Shown here: positions 59,208 through 64,000 of the stretch, piece after piece
How positions within the stretch are numbered: position 1 is the first letter of the stretch
Layout: each line of letters starts with the position of its first letter
Assembly (NCBI RefSeq): GCF_014199535.1
Contig: NZ_JACHNV010000002.1
Coordinates: 992,001 to 1,056,000 of the forward strand
Origin: Hymenobacter latericoloratus
GTDB taxonomy: Bacteria; Bacteroidota; Bacteroidia; Cytophagales; Hymenobacteraceae
DNA length: 64,000 nucleotides
Direction of reading: 5' to 3'
The notes under the pieces: generated by a model
What the model saw: only the letters and a program-made list of their open reading frames with translations
Database searches by the model: none
Told to the model about the DNA's origin: nothing
Program-made: the position numbers and the translations under genes

Positions 59208-59945
59208 TTAGTGGCAGTAGTGCACGCTGCGCGGCGGCTGGGCGTGGGGCGCGGCGGCCGTGGGAGCCGGGCCGAGGCGGGGGCTGAGGTAAGGGATGCC
59301 CAGGCCCAGGCCGCGCACGATAAAGAGCACCGCCAGCCCCGTGGCCGCGTAGGGCACGGCCAGGCGCAGGCGCCGCCGCCAGTGCAGCGGTACCAGTTGC
59401 CCCGTCAGGGAGAGGCCCAGCATCAGGGGCAGCGTGCCCAGCCCGAAGCAGGCCATGTAGGCGGCCGCGCCCGCTATGCCCGGGGCACTCAGGGCCCCGG
59501 CCAGAGCCAGGTACACCAAGCCGCAGGGCAGCAGGCCGTTAAGCAGGCCCGCCCCGTAGAGCGCCCCGCCGGAAGTCTTTTGAAACAGCGTGGCCAGCGT
59601 GGTTTTCACCCAGCCCAAAGGCCGCGCGAGGCCGAGCAGGCCAGCCAGGCGGGCCGTGTGGCGCTCGGGTACGGCCACCAGCAGCAGAATCAGGCAGCCC
59701 GAAGCGACGGACAGCCCTTGCTGCAGGCCGGCCAGGCGCAGGCTCTGGCCTACCAGGCCGGCCAGGGCGCCCAAGGTAGCGTAGGTGGTAACGCGGCCCA
59801 GGTTATAGAGCAGCCGGCCGGCCACGTAGCGCCCCGAAGAAGAGGCTGCTCCGGGCCGGCCGGGCAGGGCCAGGGCAATGGCGCCACACATGCCTACGCA
59901 GTGGAAGCTCCCTAGTAACCCAAAAACAAAACCGGCCCAGAACAT
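59208..59945 (-). CDS. TauE/SafE family membrane protein, cbb3-linked
   Basis: 245 residues, about six membrane helices. HCVGMCGAIALALPG near the start is the metal-binding motif of the cbb3-associated members (sulfite-exporter-like, related to CcoI-adjacent copper handling). It lies in the cbb3 cluster and probably helps in oxidase assembly. The C-terminus HYCH could also bind metal. Confidence 0.82.
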   Translation of the reverse strand: MFWAGFVFGLLGSFHCVGMCGAIALALPGRPGAASSSGRYVAGRLLYNLGRVTTYATLGALAGLVGQSLRLAGLQQGLSVASGCLILLLVAVPERHTARLAGLLGLARPLGWVKTTLATLFQKTSGGALYGAGLLNGLLPCGLVYLALAGALSAPGIAGAAAYMACFGLGTLPLMLGLSLTGQLVPLHWRRRLRLAVPYAATGLAVLFIVRGLGLGIPYLSPRLGPAPTAAAPHAQPPRSVHYCH

Positions 59946-60025
59946 CAGCGGAAGAAGTGAAGCGTACTTGAATCAGGAGGCAAGTACGGCCGCTGCGGCC
60001 GGGCCGGGCATGACGAAAATCAGCC

Positions 60026-60496
60026 CTAGAGGGTGATATTTCTCTCCACGAAATAGGCTTGCCCATCGGCCGTGAAATCCAGGCGTACGCGCCAGTAGCC
60101 GGATTGCATGCGGGCCGTGCTGATCTGCTGCTGAAGGGTTGCGGAAGGTTGCAGGGGTAGGGAAAAATCCAGGTGCTGATCGGAGGGGCGGAACAGATGC
60201 ACCTGCCCCCGCACCTGCTGCCCGGCCATGGCGGCGGGCAGCCGCAGGGTGAGGCGCCGGGCGGCGGCATCGTGCTCAATTTCCACCGGGGCCGGCAGGG
60301 CCGCCGTGCGGGCCACGGTTTCCATGCGCTGCTGATAGGCCAGCTCCTGCTGGTAGTAGTTGGGGCTGACCAGGTCCACGCTGGTGCGCATGGCCTGCTG
60401 CACGAGGTAGCCGATAAAGCCGGCAAACAACACGAACGCCGCCACAATGGCGTAGGGCCAGAACGTGCGCTTAGTGGGAGAAGTCATGGTCGTCAT
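60026..60496 (-). CDS. ccoH: FixH/CcoH family cbb3 maturation protein
   Basis: 156 residues with one N-terminal membrane helix (YAIVAAFVLFAGFIGYLV) then the FixH domain (SVDLVSPNYYQQELAYQQRM). It stabilises cbb3 oxidase assembly. ATG at 60496 is used; 60487 is an alternative. ccoG is the gene upstream, 311 bp away across a GC-rich repeat region. Confidence 0.88.
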   Translation of the reverse strand: MTTMTSPTKRTFWPYAIVAAFVLFAGFIGYLVQQAMRTSVDLVSPNYYQQELAYQQRMETVARTAALPAPVEIEHDAAARRLTLRLPAAMAGQQVRGQVHLFRPSDQHLDFSLPLQPSATLQQQISTARMQSGYWRVRLDFTADGQAYFVERNITL

Positions 60497-60807
60497 CTTA
60501 TAGTACAGTAAGCCCGGCCTCCGGTCCGACGGGCGGAGCCCGTCCGACCGGTTGGCTTCGTGCTGAGGTTTGGAGTTCGGGAGAGGGTAGGCAATGGCGG
60601 TGCGGGCAGCCCGGGTGGCTCTTGGCGGCGCAGACGCGGGATGGCCGCTGCGCGGCCGCAAGTCGGGAGACTTGCCTCACTTCCCGGCGGGCAGACGCCT
60701 GGCCTCCGGCCAGAAGTCTGCCGCCAGGGGAACTAGGCGGCGCGGGCGGCGCGGGCGGCGCGGGCGGCAACCGGCCCGGTGGGGGGAGCCCGTCGGACCG
60801 GAGCGGG
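60497..60807. repeat. GC-rich repeat region between ccoG and ccoH
   Basis: 311 bp, no gene. It holds an imperfect hairpin CCGGTCCGACGGGC/GCCCGTCCGACCGG (60521-60551), repeated GGCGGCGCG units (about 60737-60768) and another GCCCGTCGGACCGG (60788-60801). Similar motifs recur at 62218-62412. Confidence 0.6.
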
Positions 60808-62217
60808 CTACTGCACCGGGCCCAGGAACTTGGTGCTGGTTTCGGCAATCAACTGGTTGCCGCTGTAGAGGCCAATGCGCAGCGGCTGGTTGGTGCGGCG
60901 CAGGGCCGTGCGGGGCAGCTCGGCGAAGAATACACCCTCCACAATGCCCTGGGCCGGCAGCTTCAGGCCCTGGCCGCCTACCAGGGAAATTCGGCCCTGG
61001 GCCGGCTCCAATACCCGCAGCGTGAGGGGGTAGGGGGCGTTGGTTTTGTTGATGACGGAGATGTTGTAGAGGTTGGTGATGGTGCCGTGGCCCGTTTTCT
61101 GGAACAGCTGCCCCGGCGTGCGCAGCACCGTGGCCTGCACGTTGGAGCGCGTGGCCAGCAGGCCCGTCAGCACGGCCAGCAGCACCACCAGCACTCCGGA
61201 GTAGGCCTTCACCCGGCCCGTAAGGCGGAAGCGGGTGCCCTCGGCAATGTTGTTCACGGAGGCGTGCCGGATCAGGCCCTGGGGCAGACCGGCCAAATCC
61301 ATCATGCGGTTGCAGGCATCAATACAGGCCGTGCAGTTCACGCACTCCAGCTGGGTAGCGCCGTTGCGGATGTCGATGCCGGTGGGGCAGACCTGCACGC
61401 ACTGGTGGCAGTCAATACAGTCGCCGGCGGTGCGTACCTGGTTTTTGCGCAGCTTCTCGCGCCGCTCGCCCCGGCGGTAATCATAGGCCACTACCAGGCT
61501 GTCTTTATCCAGCAGCACGCCCTGCAAACGGCCGTAGGGGCAGGCAATGGTGCACACCTGCTCCCGAAACCGGGCAAACACGGCGTAAAACACCCCCGTG
61601 AACAAGACCATGGAGCTCAGCCCGCCCAGGTGCTCAGTGGGCGAGTCGGTGATGATGCTGATCAGCTCCTCGGTGCCAATGATGTAGGCCAGGAAGGTGT
61701 TGGCAATCAGAAACGAGATGACCAAAAAAAGCGCGTGCTTGGTGGTTTTGCGCCAGATTTTGTTCCAGGTCCAGGCAGCGCGGTCCAGGGCTTTCTGCTG
61801 GGGCGCGTCGCCTTCCAGCCAGTATTCAATGCGCCGGAACACCATTTCCAGGAAGATGGTCTGGGGGCAGACCCAGCCGCAGAAAGCCCGCCCGTACACC
61901 ACCGTAAACAGGATGATGAATACCAGGAACGTGAGCGACACGAGCAGCAGAATAAAGAAATCCTGGGGCCAGAAAATTTGCCCGAAGATGATAAAGCGCC
62001 GCGCCGGCAGGTTCAGCATCAGTACCGGCAGGCCATTAATACGTAGCCAGGGGCCCGCAAACAGCAAGGCCAGTAGCCCGTAGCTCAGCCACTTGCGCAG
62101 ATCGTAGAGCCGCCCGATGGGCTGCTTGGGGTAGAGCCACACCCGGCGGCCTTCCGCATCTACCGTCGCAATGGAGTCGCGGTACGAGTCGTCGGGTTTG
62201 AACTGGGTAACGGACAT
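60808..62217 (-). CDS. ccoG: cbb3 oxidase accessory protein CcoG
   Basis: 469 residues with several membrane helices and polyferredoxin motifs: CGWVCPQ, CTIACPYGR, and two ferredoxin-like sets CIDCHQCVQVCPTGID and CVNCTACIDACNRMMD. It reduces copper for the oxidase binuclear centre. A C-terminal immunoglobulin-like part (about 360-469) is typical. The start MSVTQFKPDDSY is clear. Confidence 0.95.
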   Translation of the reverse strand: MSVTQFKPDDSYRDSIATVDAEGRRVWLYPKQPIGRLYDLRKWLSYGLLALLFAGPWLRINGLPVLMLNLPARRFIIFGQIFWPQDFFILLLVSLTFLVFIILFTVVYGRAFCGWVCPQTIFLEMVFRRIEYWLEGDAPQQKALDRAAWTWNKIWRKTTKHALFLVISFLIANTFLAYIIGTEELISIITDSPTEHLGGLSSMVLFTGVFYAVFARFREQVCTIACPYGRLQGVLLDKDSLVVAYDYRRGERREKLRKNQVRTAGDCIDCHQCVQVCPTGIDIRNGATQLECVNCTACIDACNRMMDLAGLPQGLIRHASVNNIAEGTRFRLTGRVKAYSGVLVVLLAVLTGLLATRSNVQATVLRTPGQLFQKTGHGTITNLYNISVINKTNAPYPLTLRVLEPAQGRISLVGGQGLKLPAQGIVEGVFFAELPRTALRRTNQPLRIGLYSGNQLIAETSTKFLGPVQ

Positions 62218-62412
62218 AAGTCTGGGTACTGATGAAGGTAAAGAGGCGGCCCCCGGCCCGGTCCGACGCCGGAGGCGCCTGGCCGGTTAAGGCCTGCTGA
62301 CGCCCGAACAATCAGGTTCGGGCGTCAACCGGGGGTAGGCGAATGTTTGGGTGGCGCGAGGGGCGCGGGCGGCAACCGGCCGGACGGGCGGAACCCATCG
62401 GGCCGGGTGGGG
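62218..62412. repeat. GC-rich repeats between ccoP and ccoG
   Basis: 195 bp, no gene; motifs GGTCCGACGCCGGAGGC and GGCCGGACGGGCGGAACC resemble those at 60521-60801. Confidence 0.5.
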
Positions 62413-63294
62413 CTAGAGCTTGGCTACGGGCTTGGCCGCGGCTTCCTTTTCGCCCTGGGGCTCTTTGGCGCCGGCGGGTTTGGTGCCCTGCAGGCTCAGG
62501 ATATAGGAGCTGACCTGCAGAATCTGCTTGCCCGAGAGCTTGCCTTTCCAGGCCACCATGCCCTTGCCCTGCACCCCGAACTTGATGGTTTTATAGACGT
62601 GGTTGACCTCGCCGCCGTGCAGCCAGTACTCGTCCGTGAGGTTGGGGCCTACTTTGCCCTCGGCGTTCTGGCCGTGGCAGGCGGCGCAGTTGCTGGCAAA
62701 CAGGGTTTTGCCGCTGCTGATATCGGCCGCCGAAGCCAGGGCCTCGTAGGTAGTCAGCTTGGTGGGGTCGTCGGCGTCGGGCGAAACGAGCAGGGCGGCC
62801 TGCTGCATTTCGGTTTCGTACTCGGCGTGGCTGAGCTGCCCGGCCTGCGCTACGTGGTAGTAGCCCAGGTACCCAAAGGCAAACAGGATGGTTACGTAGA
62901 AGCTGTACTTCCACCAGGGCGGCAGGTCGTTGTCGAACTCGTGGATGCCGTCGTAGTCGTGGTCCAGAATTTCGTCGCGCACCTCGCCCCGCACCAAAGT
63001 CGGGTCGCCTACCAGCAGGCCCAGCACCTTGCCACTCCAGGAGCGGCGCACCGAGGGCAGCTCGTACACCCGGCGCAGCTGGGGCCGCATCTGGGCCACA
63101 ATGGCCACGAACAGCACCAGAAACACCAGCAGCACCAGGCCCAGCACGCCCACCAGAAACCAGAACAGCAGCAGCTTGGGCTCGGCGGCCGGGGTGGGGG
63201 TAGGGGCCGCCGCGTCGGCGGCCCGGGCCAGGGCCGGGCCCGCGTGTAGCAGCAGGGCTCCGGCTCCGGTCAAAAGGTAGGGTAGGCGTCTCAT
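62413..63294 (-). CDS. ccoP: cbb3 cytochrome c oxidase subunit III (mono-haem)
   Basis: 293 residues. Two N-terminal membrane helices, the RGEVRDEILDHDYDGIHEFDN segment typical of CcoP, a third helix and one cytochrome c domain with the only CxxCH, CAACH (about 207). Classical CcoP has two haems. It passes electrons to the CcoN/O core. The start overlaps the stop of the gene before it by 4 bp. Confidence 0.92.
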   Translation of the reverse strand: MRRLPYLLTGAGALLLHAGPALARAADAAAPTPTPAAEPKLLLFWFLVGVLGLVLLVFLVLFVAIVAQMRPQLRRVYELPSVRRSWSGKVLGLLVGDPTLVRGEVRDEILDHDYDGIHEFDNDLPPWWKYSFYVTILFAFGYLGYYHVAQAGQLSHAEYETEMQQAALLVSPDADDPTKLTTYEALASAADISSGKTLFASNCAACHGQNAEGKVGPNLTDEYWLHGGEVNHVYKTIKFGVQGKGMVAWKGKLSGKQILQVSSYILSLQGTKPAGAKEPQGEKEAAAKPVAKL

Positions 63295-63623
63295 GCGGCA
63301 AGTACCTGCTCGGGGGTGAGGGCCGGGGCGGCCGTAAGAACCGGCGTGGCCGCGGCGGGCTGGGGCTCTGCGGCTACGGCCGTCAGGGAGGTAGCCGCTT
63401 CTGCTTCCGCGGGGGCGGCCTGCTCGTCGGATTGGGCGGCGGCCGTGGCCAACGATACGCCCGTCATCAGGCCCATCAGCAGTACCACCACGGCCAGGGC
63501 GCCGGCCAGCCAGCTGAGAATATCGGTGGGCTGCGGGCCCGTGGCGGCTGGGGTTTGCGCCGTAGCCAGATAAGAGGTCAGCAGGCCCATAACAGTCAGG
63601 AGAGAGGTGCGCTTGGTTAGCAT
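63291..63623 (-). CDS. Small membrane protein in the cbb3 operon
   Basis: 110 residues: an N-terminal signal-like segment, one membrane helix (WLAGALAVVVLLMGLMTG) and an Ala/Pro-rich tail (AEPQPAAATPVLTAAP). No family was recognised. It overlaps ccoP and ccoQ by a few bases each, so it is translated with them and probably belongs to the oxidase. Confidence 0.7.
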   Translation of the reverse strand: MLTKRTSLLTVMGLLTSYLATAQTPAATGPQPTDILSWLAGALAVVVLLMGLMTGVSLATAAAQSDEQAAPAEAEAATSLTAVAAEPQPAAATPVLTAAPALTPEQVLAA

Positions 63624-63838
63624 AACACGTCGTGGTTAAGGTGGTACTCTAGGGTTTGGTCGGGGGTAGCTTCTTCGGGGGCGGCGGCCAGGGGCAGCTC
63701 ACTCATGGCCTGCAGGTGCTGGCGGCTGGTCAGGAGCACGTACACCAGCAAACCCAGAAAGAAGAGGAAGAAAATGGCCAGGGAAATGAGCGGATACAGC
63801 TCAATGCCGGCGATGGATTGCAAGACTTTCTTTTCCAT
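63617..63838 (-). CDS. ccoQ: cbb3 oxidase small subunit CcoQ
   Basis: 73 residues with one membrane helix (LYPLISLAIFFLFFLGLLVYVL) and an acidic C-terminal tail. Its place between ccoO and ccoP fits CcoQ/FixQ. Confidence 0.8.
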   Translation of the reverse strand: MEKKVLQSIAGIELYPLISLAIFFLFFLGLLVYVLLTSRQHLQAMSELPLAAAPEEATPDQTLEYHLNHDVLC

Positions 63839-63864
63839 GGGGCGTAGGAACGAAGGGCCGGGGG

Positions 63865-64000
63865 CTACTGCACGGCGGCCGTGGCGGCGGGCTCGGGTTT
63901 CACTTTGATGTCGGTGCCCAGGCGCTGGAGGTAGGCAATCAGGGCCACGATTTCCTTGTCGGTTTTCACCTCGATGTCCTCCTTCTTCAGCTCCTGCACA
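63865..64000 (-). CDS. ccoO: C-terminus of cbb3 subunit II (ccoO or fused ccoNO)
   Basis: The last 44 codons, ending at TAG 63867-63865, read KKEDIEVKTDKEIVALIAYL then QRLGTD, the typical end of CcoO. The gene continues beyond the right edge. In many Bacteroidota it is fused to ccoN, which cannot be checked here. Confidence 0.85.
   Translation of the reverse strand, partial: VQELKKEDIEVKTDKEIVALIAYLQRLGTDIKVKPEPAATAAVQ

Overview
The window looks like a chromosomal piece of a high-GC member of the Bacteroidota, most likely Hymenobacter or a close relative. The support is a TonB-dependent receptor with a carboxypeptidase-like N-terminal domain, a secreted protein ending in a type IX secretion (T9SS) sorting domain, cbb3 oxidase genes of the Bacteroidota type, several TAnnTTTG promoter boxes, and many GC-rich palindromic intergenic repeats. 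Most host genes lie on the minus strand. Both window edges cut genes: a DUF2490 protein on the left and ccoO/ccoNO on the right.

Region by region. 1-10.3 kb is an assimilatory sulfur locus, read right to left as cysH, cysD, cysN, cobA (siroheme methyltransferase) and cysJ, then a TonB receptor and the DUF2490 protein. It is headed by a Bacteroidota promoter and a clear SAM-I (S-box) riboswitch at 10141-10238. No cysI (sulfite reductase hemoprotein) is present in the window. 10.3-25.8 kb is a surface-glycan locus with all six steps to CMP-pseudaminic acid: pseB, pseC, a fused pseG-pseH, an SpsF-type cytidylyltransferase in the pseF role, and pseI. With it are a flippase, a polysaccharide deacetylase, two glycosyltransferases, an FkbH-like HAD protein and a small outer-membrane barrel. 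25.8-31.5 kb holds a heptad-repeat coiled-coil protein, ffh, a T9SS-exported heparinase-like lyase and guaD.

31.8-49.4 kb is the accessory part. Two unrelated integrative elements lie only about 0.7 kb apart. Element 1 (31789-43475) is bounded by 22-bp direct repeats set in the rising arm of an intrinsic terminator. It brings its own matching half, so a terminator of the same shape exists at both ends. Arrays of a GGTCAGT motif flank both junctions. It encodes a tyrosine integrase, a serine recombinase, a small protein with motifs like the family A polymerase palm, a RusA-like nuclease, two paralogous PIN nucleases, an acetyltransferase broken by one in-frame stop, and several unknowns. Element 2 (44170-49449) is very AT-rich and sits inside the DUF2256 gene, between 43-bp direct repeats. 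It replaces the gene's last codons and strands the old 3' end 5.2 kb away. It carries an integrase, a helicase-like ATPase whose P-loop lacks the lysine, and a membrane protein with TPR-like repeats. Neither element shows conjugation genes.

49.6-64 kb returns to host housekeeping genes: a methyltransferase, a thioesterase, a DinB protein, pdhB, an OmpA/TPR lipoprotein, a PspC protein, a family 2 glycosyltransferase, ebfC, hemF, a universal stress protein, and a cbb3 oxidase cluster (safE-like, ccoH, ccoG, ccoP, a small membrane protein, ccoQ, ccoO end).

A family of dispersed palindromes (arms like GTCATCCTGAGCGGAGCGAA) sits between many genes. In cysH and the deacetylase gene it supplies the stop codon and the last residues.
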